A stretch of DNA of 24,173 nucleotides from UBA6136 sp964344495 (GTDB taxonomy: Bacteria; Pseudomonadota; Gammaproteobacteria; Methylococcales; Methylococcaceae), in contig CAYFNI010000029.1 in the NCBI GenBank assembly GCA_964344495.1, positions 1 to 24,173 of the forward strand, written 5' to 3'. The notes below the pieces were generated by a model. It ran no database searches and was not told where the DNA came from. It was given only the letters and a program-made list of their open reading frames with translations. Position 1 is the first letter of the stretch; the number at the start of each line of letters is the position of its first letter. The translations under genes were made by a program, and so were the position numbers. Positions 15,471 through 22,476 of this stretch are shown piece by piece.

Positions 15471-17368
15471 ACCATCTGATGCTGGCCTGCCTGCTGTTCC
15501 CACTCTCGGGACTGGTCCTGATTTTCTTGCTGGGCCGCACGGAAGCCCGGATAGCCGGCATCAGCCTGTGGGTGACGCGGCTGATGGGACTGGCCATGAC
15601 CGGCCTGCTGGGGGTCTGGGCCGTGCAAGGCTTCCCGGATCATGAATTTCACTGGTTCACCCTCTATCAATCCGGCGAATACCAGTTCCCGGTGCTGTTC
15701 TATTTCGACCGGATCGGCGCCGCCTACCTGCTTTGCACCTGGGTCATCTTCTCCGTCATCGTCCGCTATTGCCGACATTACCTGCACCGTGAGCCCGGCT
15801 ATCGGCGTTTCTTCATGACCATCTTCGGGTTCGTGTTCGGGCTGAACATCGTGATTCTCTCGGGGGTGCTGGATGTATTCTTCGCCGGCTGGGAAATCGT
15901 CGGCATCTCCTCGTTCCTGCTGATCGCCTTCTACCGCCATCGCTATCAGCCGATCCGCAATGCCCTGCGCGCCTACAGTATTTACCGGCTGTGTGATTTC
16001 GGACTGCTGCTGGCTGCGCTGTTGATCGATCTGCTGCTGCATGGCCACAACCATTTCAGCGAACTCGCGGGCAACCTCAGCCAAGGCGTGCCGCCGGGCG
16101 GCTATCTGGCCTTCTTCGGCCTGTCACTGCTGCTGATCGTGGCAGCGTCCGGCAAGTCGGCGCAGTTCCCGTTCTGTTTCTGGATTCCGCGGGCAATGGA
16201 GGGCCCGACCCCTTCCAGCGCCATTTTCTACGGCGCCCTGTCGGTTCACCTCGGTGTCTTCCTGCTGCTGCGAACACAGCCGATCTGGGGCTTTGAACTG
16301 GCATCGCGGATGATCGTGTTCGGCATCGGCGCCCTGACCGTGCTGGTGGCCAGTCTGTCGGAGCAGGCGCAATCCAATATCAAGGGTCAGATTGCCTACG
16401 CATCGATCACCCAGGTCGGCTTCATGTTCGTGGAACTCGCCTTGGGCCTCGAAACTCTGGTACTGCTGCACTTCCTCGGCAATGCCTTCCTGCGTTGCTA
16501 TCAATTGCTGGTCTCGCCCTCGATCGTCGCTCATCTGCTGCGGGTCGAGGCAGAAACAGATGTGGCGCCGAATGCTCAGGCCAGCCGCATGGTCCGCTCG
16601 CTGCCGGCAACGCTGCGCGACTCACTTCCGGATACCCTGCGCAACACGCTGCAGGTCGTTGCCCTGCAGGAATTCAACCTGGAAACCGTGGTCCGCTCGG
16701 TGCTGTGGGACTCGTTCCGTGGCGTCGGCAACGTACTGAGCCGCCTGAAGCGCCGCTGGATGGTTGCGTTCTGGCTCATCGGCACCGGTCTGGCTGTACT
16801 GATCCTCGTCGAGGTGCCCGACCTGTTACCCCCGTATCTGGCGCTCCTGACCGCGGCCGCCATGCTGTATCTGGCCATCCTCGGCTTTACGCGCAAACGT
16901 GATCCGTTCCGCACCTGGAATCAGGTCAGCCTCAGCACCTTGCTGGCGGCCGCCGCCACCTGGCTGTCAAGCGACAACGCAAGCGGCTACGTGGAAATTT
17001 TCCTCAGCGGCATTGTGATCGCCTGGCTGGCGGGTCTGTGGGCTATTCACCGGATGGACCAAGTCCGGGACAGTGGGCAGGATCCCTTTGTGTTCCGGGC
17101 CATGGACGAGAAACGACCGTGGCTTGCACTGACCCTGTTTCTGGCCTTCCTTGGCCTGGTCGGCTTCCCGATTACCCCGGCATTCCTGGGCCAGGATCTG
17201 GTGCTGTATCACGTCAGCAGCGAACATGCCTGGATGGCACCACTGATTGCCATCGCCTTCGTGCTGAACGGCATTTCGGCCTCAGGTGTTTACATGCGCC
17301 TGTGCGCGGGCCGACCGATCGAACTGCGCCCGACCGCCGTCACCCCGGACAGCTCCCGAGTACACTGA
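15467..17368 (+). CDS. dabB: DabB, NuoL/MrpA-like membrane subunit of the DIC pump
   Basis: The 633-residue polytopic protein belongs to the proton-conducting antiporter/complex I NuoL family and partners DabA, coupling CO2 hydration to an ion gradient. Key residues of the ion path are kept: E143 in FAGWEIVGISSFLL and K230 in ASGKSAQFP, matching NuoL E144 and K229. AMEGPTPSSA is the family hallmark. The segment after it reads SAIFYGALSVHLGVFLL, where NuoL has SALIHAATMVTAG: the NuoL His is Tyr255 here and a His appears six residues on (H261). A long, less conserved soluble stretch (about 350-420) precedes the last membrane helices. ATG 15467 overlaps the dabA stop (ATGA), a sign of coupled translation and of a joint product. 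The N-terminal half is more strongly conserved than the C-terminal half. The next gene starts 27 bp later. Confidence 0.9.
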   Translation: MNHLMLACLLFPLSGLVLIFLLGRTEARIAGISLWVTRLMGLAMTGLLGVWAVQGFPDHEFHWFTLYQSGEYQFPVLFYFDRIGAAYLLCTWVIFSVIVRYCRHYLHREPGYRRFFMTIFGFVFGLNIVILSGVLDVFFAGWEIVGISSFLLIAFYRHRYQPIRNALRAYSIYRLCDFGLLLAALLIDLLLHGHNHFSELAGNLSQGVPPGGYLAFFGLSLLLIVAASGKSAQFPFCFWIPRAMEGPTPSSAIFYGALSVHLGVFLLLRTQPIWGFELASRMIVFGIGALTVLVASLSEQAQSNIKGQIAYASITQVGFMFVELALGLETLVLLHFLGNAFLRCYQLLVSPSIVAHLLRVEAETDVAPNAQASRMVRSLPATLRDSLPDTLRNTLQVVALQEFNLETVVRSVLWDSFRGVGNVLSRLKRRWMVAFWLIGTGLAVLILVEVPDLLPPYLALLTAAAMLYLAILGFTRKRDPFRTWNQVSLSTLLAAAATWLSSDNASGYVEIFLSGIVIAWLAGLWAIHRMDQVRDSGQDPFVFRAMDEKRPWLALTLFLAFLGLVGFPITPAFLGQDLVLYHVSSEHAWMAPLIAIAFVLNGISASGVYMRLCAGRPIELRPTAVTPDSSRVH

Positions 17369-17395
17369 ATCCCTTTGCTTTTCATTCCCCCTTCC

Positions 17396-18127
17396 ATGAA
17401 ACCTCTGCGACAATCCCTCCTCGCCAGCGCGCTGGCCAGTCTGCCGCTGAGCCTGCTGGCTCAGGACACCCACGAAGGGACCGAGCAATTGTTCGGCACC
17501 TGGGCCAATGCCATCGTCAACGGCAAGTTTGCCAAAGACTCGCCCTGGATCTATTACGGCGATGTCTCCCTGCGCACCACCGAAACCGGCCGTCCCTTTC
17601 CACCCTCGGGGCAAAGCTATCAGGTCACGGCCGTGGTAACGCATGACGCGATTGGCTACCGCTTCAACGAAAATCACGCGGTCCATGTCGGTTACGCCTT
17701 CCAGTATGCGCAGTCACCGCTGGCCCGCGTACCGACCAACGAAAACCGCGCCTGGGAGCAGTACACGTTCACCTCGCCGACGCCGATCGGCAACTTCCAG
17801 TCCCGCTCGCGGTTGGAACAACGAACCGTCAACATCGGCAGCGGCACCGGCGTGCGGTTTCGGGAAATGTTGAAACTGTCCTATCCACTGACCGACCGCT
17901 GGTCACTGATCGGCTCCGATGAAATCTTCGTCAATGCCAACACCGTCGACTGGGGTCCGGTCGCGGGGCTGGACCAGAACCGCGTGTTCGTCGGTGTAGG
18001 TTATAAATTCGACGCCGTGTTTCGGACCGAAATCGGTTACATGAACCAGTACATCAACCGTGACCTCAACTACGACCGCGACTTCGATCTGGTCTCCCTC
18101 AACCTGTATGTCGATGTCCCCGATTGA
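17396..18127 (+). CDS. DUF2490-family outer-membrane beta-barrel protein
   Basis: The 243-residue protein starts at ATG 17396 (MKPLRQSLLASALASLP) with a clear Sec signal cleaved near LLAQD. The mature part is built of alternating strands rich in aromatic residues (FGTWANAIVNGKF, WIYYGDVSLRT, DAIGYRFNENHAVHVGYAFQ, RSRLEQRTVN, RVFVGVGYKFDAVFRTEIGY) and ends LVSLNLYVDVPD, the pattern of DUF2490 beta-barrels of the outer membrane. The biochemical role of this family is unknown. It lies 27 bp after dabB and 23 bp before the regulator gene, so it belongs to the same probable transcript. That makes a part in anion or bicarbonate passage, or in sensing, a fair guess but no more. The ribosome-binding site is poor, so translation may rely on the upstream gene. 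Confidence 0.8.
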   Translation: MKPLRQSLLASALASLPLSLLAQDTHEGTEQLFGTWANAIVNGKFAKDSPWIYYGDVSLRTTETGRPFPPSGQSYQVTAVVTHDAIGYRFNENHAVHVGYAFQYAQSPLARVPTNENRAWEQYTFTSPTPIGNFQSRSRLEQRTVNIGSGTGVRFREMLKLSYPLTDRWSLIGSDEIFVNANTVDWGPVAGLDQNRVFVGVGYKFDAVFRTEIGYMNQYINRDLNYDRDFDLVSLNLYVDVPD

Positions 18128-18150
18128 CAGACCGATTACCCGGACACGTG

Positions 18151-19539
18151 ATGACCAAGACACTGCTAATCATCGAGGATGAAGCCCTGCTCGGCCAGGA
18201 ACTGAGCCGCCACTATGGCAAGGCGGGGTGGGATGTCGAATGGGTCCAGACGCTGTCGGCAGCGCGGGCTTTGCTGGATGGCGGTCTGATCGAACCGCTG
18301 CTGATCCTGTCCGACATGAATCTGCCGGACGGCAACGCACTGGACCTGATGGATGCCTACAAAGGCCGGCTGGCGTATGGCGAATGGCTGTTCCTGACCG
18401 GCTACGGCAGCGTACCCGAATCAGTCCGGGCGCTGCGCCTCGGGGCCTATGAATTCATCGAGAAACCGTGCGAGATGGACCGTCTGGACTTGGTCGTCGC
18501 CAGCGCCACGCGCAGCGCCCTGGCGCAGAGACGGCTGCTGGAACAAGCCGAAATTGGCCACCGCAAATATGCGCCCGAGGCTTTCGTTGGCCAGAGCCCG
18601 GCGGCCCAACAACTGCGCGACCTGTTGGCACGACTGACGCATGTCCCCTTCAGCGCCGTCATCATTGCCGGCGAAACCGGCACCGGCAAGGGTCTGGTCG
18701 CCCGGATCCTGCATTATGGCGGCAAACGCGGCGCCAACCCGCTGGTCGAACTGAACTGCGCTGCCCTGCCGCGCGAAATTCTCGAATCAGAACTGTTCGG
18801 GCACGAGGCCGGTTCCTTCACCGGCGCCACCGCCCGGCACCGCGGGCTGATCGAACAGGCTGACGGCGGCACGCTGTTCCTCGACGAGATCGGGGAAATG
18901 CCGCTGGATTTGCAAGCCAAGCTCCTGAAAGCCATCGAGGACCGCAAATTCAGGCGTCTGGGCTCGGAGCGGGAAATCACCGTCGACGTCCAGATTCTGG
19001 CCGCCAGCCATCGCGATCTGGAAGCCATGGTGCGGGACGGCACCTTCCGCAGCGATCTCTACCACCGGCTCAGTGTCTTCAAGCTGCACCTGCCGCCCTT
19101 GCGCGAGGTCAAGCAGGATCTGGATGAACTGGTGCCCCTGTTCATTGCCGAACTCAATGCCAAGGCCGCCAAACAGGTACGGGTCATCCCGGACAGTGTC
19201 TGGGCCGAACTGCGCGCCTATGACTGGCCGGGCAATGTGCGTGAGCTGCGTAACGTGCTGGAACGCTGCGTCCTGTTTGCCGATGGCCCGGTTTTCCCCC
19301 GCCGCTGGCTGCAGCTGAGCGGCAACCCTCCCCCACCGGCCACGCCGAGCGAGGGACAGAACGGCCTGTTCATTCCACTCGACGGCAGCATGGACCTCGA
19401 CGACATGGACCGGTTCATCATCGAGACCACCCTCAACCGCCATCAGGGCAATGTCACCGGCGCCGCACGGGCATTGGGCACGACACGGGAAACCCTCCGC
19501 TACCGGGTGCGCAAGTATGGGCTCAAGGAAACCAGCTGA
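18151..19539 (+). CDS. NtrC-family sigma54-dependent response regulator
   Basis: The 462-residue protein has three domains. The receiver (1-120) has the acidic pair D10/E11, phospho-acceptor D55 (LSDMNLPDG), T83 and K105 (EKPCE). The AAA+ domain (about 143-375) has Walker A GETGTGKG (174-181), the sigma54-contact loop GSFTGA (221-226, Ser for the usual Ala), Walker B TLFLDEIGEM (241-250) and the arginine-finger region FRSDLYHRL. The Fis-type helix-turn-helix at the C terminus is GNVTGAARALGTTRETLRYR. ATG 18151 is preceded by CGGA. It should bind DNA upstream of sigma54 promoters when phosphorylated. No sensor kinase gene is adjacent. Being 23 bp behind the DUF2490 gene, it is probably the last gene of the dab cluster, and the dabA upstream sigma54 element is the obvious target. 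That link is inference. Confidence 0.94.
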   Translation: MTKTLLIIEDEALLGQELSRHYGKAGWDVEWVQTLSAARALLDGGLIEPLLILSDMNLPDGNALDLMDAYKGRLAYGEWLFLTGYGSVPESVRALRLGAYEFIEKPCEMDRLDLVVASATRSALAQRRLLEQAEIGHRKYAPEAFVGQSPAAQQLRDLLARLTHVPFSAVIIAGETGTGKGLVARILHYGGKRGANPLVELNCAALPREILESELFGHEAGSFTGATARHRGLIEQADGGTLFLDEIGEMPLDLQAKLLKAIEDRKFRRLGSEREITVDVQILAASHRDLEAMVRDGTFRSDLYHRLSVFKLHLPPLREVKQDLDELVPLFIAELNAKAAKQVRVIPDSVWAELRAYDWPGNVRELRNVLERCVLFADGPVFPRRWLQLSGNPPPPATPSEGQNGLFIPLDGSMDLDDMDRFIIETTLNRHQGNVTGAARALGTTRETLRYRVRKYGLKETS

Positions 19540-19542
19540 GCG

Positions 19543-19574
19543 CGGTATGCCGGCCTTCGACGATGTCCATACCG
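19543..19574 (+). terminator. Hairpin after the response regulator gene, weak terminator candidate
   Basis: CGGTATG and CATACCG form a 7-bp stem around an 18-base loop, starting 4 bp after the regulator stop; an internal GCCGG/CCGGC pairing is an alternative. No T-run follows, so it may act with Rho or only protect the 3' end. Confidence 0.35.
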
Positions 19575-19589
19575 GCGGATGGGAAGCCT

Positions 19590-19598
19590 TGCTATAGT
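19590..19598 (+). promoter_or_regulatory. Extended -10 promoter candidate for the cytochrome c gene
   Basis: TGCTATAGT is an extended -10 (TGn plus TATAGT, five of six consensus bases). Transcription would start near 19605, giving a 25-base leader before ATG 19630. There is no good -35, which extended -10 promoters can do without. Confidence 0.45.
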
Positions 19599-19629
19599 GA
19601 CGCTCCGTGCCACTGTCAGGAACGATCGC

Positions 19630-19935
19630 ATGCAAGACCGATTTCGCTTCCCGCCTGTTCTCATGACCATCGGCCTGTGCCTCGCGGCCCTGAGCGCGCC
19701 GACGGAGGCCCAGAACTTCGCCCGCGGTCAGGAGCTGTACACCCAGCAATGCCAGTCCTGCCATGAGGACCTGATGCATGCCCGCAACCGCAAGCTGAAG
19801 ACCCTCGACGCATTGCGCCAGCGAATCCAGGCCTGGGCTTCCCACACCGGTCACAGCTGGAGCGGCGAGGACATTGAAGACGTGCTCTATTACCTGAACA
19901 AGAGCTTTTACGGCTTCGACCAAAAGCCTCTGTAA
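19630..19935 (+). CDS. Small exported monohaem c-type cytochrome
   Basis: The 101-residue protein starts at ATG 19630 with AGGA 8 bp upstream. The signal sequence (residues 1-28, FPPVLMTIGLCLAALSAPTEAQ) directs it to the periplasm. The single haem site is CQSCH (41-45) with His45 as proximal ligand. The C-terminal half, ALRQRIQAWASHTGHSWSGEDIEDVLYYLNKSFYGF, matches a small family of proteobacterial cytochromes with a W..EDVEDVV.YLN..YY.F ending. There is no Met after residue 49; M49 sits only four residues past the haem motif, so the distal ligand could be His72 or His75 rather than Met. It would carry electrons in the periplasm; the partner is unknown. Separate promoter evidence suggests it is not part of the dab transcript. 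Confidence 0.87.
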   Translation: MQDRFRFPPVLMTIGLCLAALSAPTEAQNFARGQELYTQQCQSCHEDLMHARNRKLKTLDALRQRIQAWASHTGHSWSGEDIEDVLYYLNKSFYGFDQKPL

Positions 19936-20052
19936 TACAAACGATGCAAAAAACGGTGTGTGGGATAGAATTTCCCCGTGCCCACCGGCCATCCGTCATG
20001 CTCCGCTGGCCACATGGCAGCCATTCAGAAAACACTCAAAAGGACCACGCCC

Positions 20053-20601
20053 ATGAAACACCTCTCAGGCATCGCCCACAGCCTCCTGTCTGCTCCGATC
20101 CTCGCCAGCCTGCTGCTGACCGGCTGTAATACGACTCCGAAACCGCTGACCCCCATCTCGGCCAACGATCCGGAAATGAAGGCCCTCGACGCAGACCGCG
20201 CCAAGTACCGCGAAAAGAAAGTCGCGCTGATCGAAAAGGCCCTCAACCTGAGCCCGACCGAGCATGATGCCTTCTGGCGCGAGTACTACCCCTACGAGGC
20301 AGAACTCAAGAAGGTCTATGACGAGCGGTACAGCATCATCCGTGATTACGCCGCCAACTACGACAACATGAATGACGACATCGCCGATAACCTGGCGCTG
20401 CGTTCGCTCAAGATCCGTGACGACCGCAACGAACTGTTCCGCAAGTACTACAACCGCATCAAGAAGGCGACCTCCGCCGTCATTGCCGGTCAGTTCCTGC
20501 AGATCGAAAACGAACTCAACCTGCTGTCCGACCTGAAGATCAGCACCGAGACCCCGATCCTGCCGCGCGATGTCAGTCCAGCGACCGTGATGAAGAAATA
20601 G
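20053..20601 (+). CDS. Predicted outer-membrane lipoprotein, helical, CpxP/Spy-like composition
   Basis: The 182-residue protein begins at ATG 20053 behind AAGGA (8 bp). The lipobox LLTGC puts the lipidated Cys at 25; Asn at +2 argues for the outer membrane. The rest is almost all charged alpha-helix (KALDADRAKYREKKVALIEK, LSPTEHDAFWREYYPYEAEL, YNRIKKATSAVIAGQFLQIE), like periplasmic helical hairpins such as CpxP/Spy, although the LTxxQ repeats of those proteins are not evident. The function is unknown. A TAGAAT hexamer at 19966 could be its -10 but has no clear -35. A strong GC hairpin follows 8 bp after the stop. It may be cotranscribed with the cytochrome gene 117 bp upstream. Confidence 0.75.
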   Translation: MKHLSGIAHSLLSAPILASLLLTGCNTTPKPLTPISANDPEMKALDADRAKYREKKVALIEKALNLSPTEHDAFWREYYPYEAELKKVYDERYSIIRDYAANYDNMNDDIADNLALRSLKIRDDRNELFRKYYNRIKKATSAVIAGQFLQIENELNLLSDLKISTETPILPRDVSPATVMKK

Positions 20602-20609
20602 GCCAGTCA

Positions 20610-20640
20610 GCCGGCCGGCGTCGCCTGGATGCCGGCCGGC
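20610..20640 (+). terminator. GCCGGCCGGC hairpin after the lipoprotein gene
   Basis: Two identical copies of the self-complementary decamer GCCGGCCGGC (20610-20619 and 20631-20640) flank an 11-base loop, giving a perfect 10-bp GC stem. It starts 8 bp past the stop. No T-run follows, so this is a structural or Rho-assisted terminator rather than a classic one. Confidence 0.5.
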
Positions 20641-20825
20641 CGCTCCTGCCCATGTCGACCCGGCCCGCATCCTGCGCGCGACACACCCTGTCAGCACGAC
20701 ATCTTTCACGCCATGTCGGCGCTTCTCCCAAACCCTGATCCAGCGGCCCGCAGCCAGCATGATGGTCGGGGCAGGGATCACCCGCTAGAACTCCGGCCTG
20801 CTCACGCTGGCGGCCAGGGCCCGGC

Positions 20826-21629
20826 GTGACTGACGCCAGCCCCTCCAACGCTCCGAGTGAACGGCCCCAGACCGTAATTCTGCTGGGTGCCAGCAACCTC
20901 GCCCGCGCCTTTCCCGCATGGTTCGGCCTGCTTAGGGGCGGTTGCTCCGGTCCGCTGGATCTGATGATCGCCATGGGGCATGGCCGCTCGTACGGGCAGC
21001 CCAGTCGCATTCTGGGACGCGGACTCCCCGGCATCAGCCAGTGCGGTCTTTGGGATCAGCTTGACCGTGTTCAGCCTGGCCGGCGCCCACTGGCCCTGGT
21101 CACCGATCTGGGCAACGACCTGATGTACGGCGTCAGCGCGGAACAGCTGCTGGACTGGCTGAACTTGAGCCTGCAACGGCTCACCGATCTGAACAGCGAC
21201 ACGGTACTCTTATCCCTGCCCATGACCACACTGGCGCAACTGACCCCGCGCCGGTTCGAGGTCCTGCGGCGCGTGCTGTTTCCCCGACATGATCGAACCT
21301 GGCCCGAACTGTGGCAGCAGATAGAGCGACTCGATGCCGGTATGCGCGCGCTGAGCCAGCGCCACCAAACTCACTGGGCCGAGGCCTCACCCGACTGGTA
21401 TGGCTGGGATCACATCCATATTCGCCACGGCGCGCAGGGCATGGTTTTTCGTCAGCTATTCCGCCCGTGGCAAGGCTGGCAGGATCCGGCCGGGCCCGTA
21501 AAGATCGGTCTATACGATGCATGGTCGCTCCGCTGTCTGCGCCCGGCTGAACGCGACTGGTTCGGACACCCGCAACGCACCCTCCAGCCCGCCTATCACC
21601 GACCAAACACGCGAATCTTCCTGTTCTGA
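20826..21629 (+). CDS. SGNH/GDSL hydrolase-fold protein of unknown substrate
   Basis: The 267-residue protein starts at GTG 20826 with AGGG 7-8 bp upstream. The four SGNH blocks are recognisable: LLGASNLARAF with nucleophile S23 (block I), GHGRSYG with a Gly of the oxyanion hole (block II), DLGNDLMYG with N97 (block III) and WDHIHI with D195 and H198 (block V). The catalytic triad would be S23-D195-H198. There is no signal peptide, so it is probably cytoplasmic. Esterases, deacylases and lysophospholipases share this fold, and no substrate can be assigned. It ends 3 bp before arfB and is probably cotranscribed with arfB, the yajD-like gene and rmuC. Confidence 0.75.
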   Translation: MTDASPSNAPSERPQTVILLGASNLARAFPAWFGLLRGGCSGPLDLMIAMGHGRSYGQPSRILGRGLPGISQCGLWDQLDRVQPGRRPLALVTDLGNDLMYGVSAEQLLDWLNLSLQRLTDLNSDTVLLSLPMTTLAQLTPRRFEVLRRVLFPRHDRTWPELWQQIERLDAGMRALSQRHQTHWAEASPDWYGWDHIHIRHGAQGMVFRQLFRPWQGWQDPAGPVKIGLYDAWSLRCLRPAERDWFGHPQRTLQPAYHRPNTRIFLF

Positions 21630-21632
21630 CGC

Positions 21633-22046
21633 ATGCTCACCATTTCCCGCACGCTCATCATTCCGCTGGCGGAGATTGAACTGACCGCCATCCGCGCCTC
21701 CGGCCCCGGTGGCCAGAACGTCAACAAGGTGTCCAGCGCCATTCATCTGCGCTTCAACATCCGCGCCTCATCCCTGCCCGAGAGCTACAAGTCAGCCCTG
21801 CTGAACCTACGGCACCACTTTCTGACTGACGCCGGCGATCTCGTCATCAAGGTCCAGGACAGCCGCTCTCAGGAACAGAACCGCGCCAAAGCATTGGAAC
21901 GACTGGCGGACCTGATCCGCAGCGTCGGCCGGCCGAGCAAGGTTCGCAAGCCCACCCGACCCACACGTGCCGCGCGGGAAAAACGCATGGACAGCAAGAA
22001 AAAACGCGCCAACACCAAACGCTTGCGCAAGGACATTGCCGATTGA
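21633..22046 (+). CDS. arfB: Alternative ribosome-rescue factor ArfB (peptidyl-tRNA hydrolase, YaeJ)
   Basis: The 137-residue protein carries the release-factor GGQ motif in ASGPGGQNVNKVSSAIHLRF (G26, G27, Q28) and a long, basic, disordered C-terminal tail (KPTRPTRAAREKRMDSKKKR) that enters the empty mRNA channel of stalled ribosomes. Length and order match E. coli YaeJ (140 residues). It hydrolyses peptidyl-tRNA on ribosomes lacking a stop codon, as a back-up to tmRNA. ATG 21633 is 3 bp after the preceding stop with no strong ribosome site, so coupling is likely. Confidence 0.95.
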   Translation: MLTISRTLIIPLAEIELTAIRASGPGGQNVNKVSSAIHLRFNIRASSLPESYKSALLNLRHHFLTDAGDLVIKVQDSRSQEQNRAKALERLADLIRSVGRPSKVRKPTRPTRAAREKRMDSKKKRANTKRLRKDIAD

Positions 22047-22095
22047 CGCCACAGCGGCTATGGTTTCAAGACTGCCATTCAAGGGAGATCACACC

Positions 22096-22476
22096 ATGGC
22101 CATCCGACGCAGAGGCGGCCTTAACCACGGCAAGCTCGATCAGGTCGTCGCCAACGCCCGCCGCGACAAGGAAGATCGGGAAAAGGGCTACCGCGAACGC
22201 GCCCTCAAGCTGTACCCCTGGGTCTGCGGACGCTGCACGCGCGAGTTCACCCTGCAAAACCTGCACGAACTCACTGTCCACCACCGCAACCACAACCACG
22301 ACGACAACCCGCTCGACGGCAGCAACTGGGAGCTGCTGTGCCTGTACTGTCATGATGACGAGCACTCCCGCTACAACAACGCCGACCTGTACGGCAAGGA
22401 TGCGAGCAAGACTGCCGCGACCACCACACACAAGGCCTTTGCCGGACTGGAATCGCTGCTGAAGGAGCGCAAGTGA
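22096..22476 (+). CDS. yajD: HNH-endonuclease-like protein YajD
   Basis: The 126-residue protein starts at ATG 22096 behind GGGAG (8 bp). It has an HNH fold with two zinc-binding Cys pairs, CGRC and CLYC, around the core LHELTVHHRNHNHDDNPLDG and a final HDDEH. Family members are usually annotated as HNH nucleases, and E. coli YajD (about 115 residues) has no defined role. It lies 49 bp after arfB and overlaps rmuC by 4 bp (GTGA), so it is in the same operon as two nucleic-acid-linked genes. Confidence 0.9.
   Translation: MAIRRRGGLNHGKLDQVVANARRDKEDREKGYRERALKLYPWVCGRCTREFTLQNLHELTVHHRNHNHDDNPLDGSNWELLCLYCHDDEHSRYNNADLYGKDASKTAATTTHKAFAGLESLLKERK

Noticed and set aside
18787..19992. A 401-codon minus-strand open frame opposite the response regulator
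   Set aside because: It is antisense to a gene with intact Walker A, Walker B and HTH motifs and shows no family features of its own.
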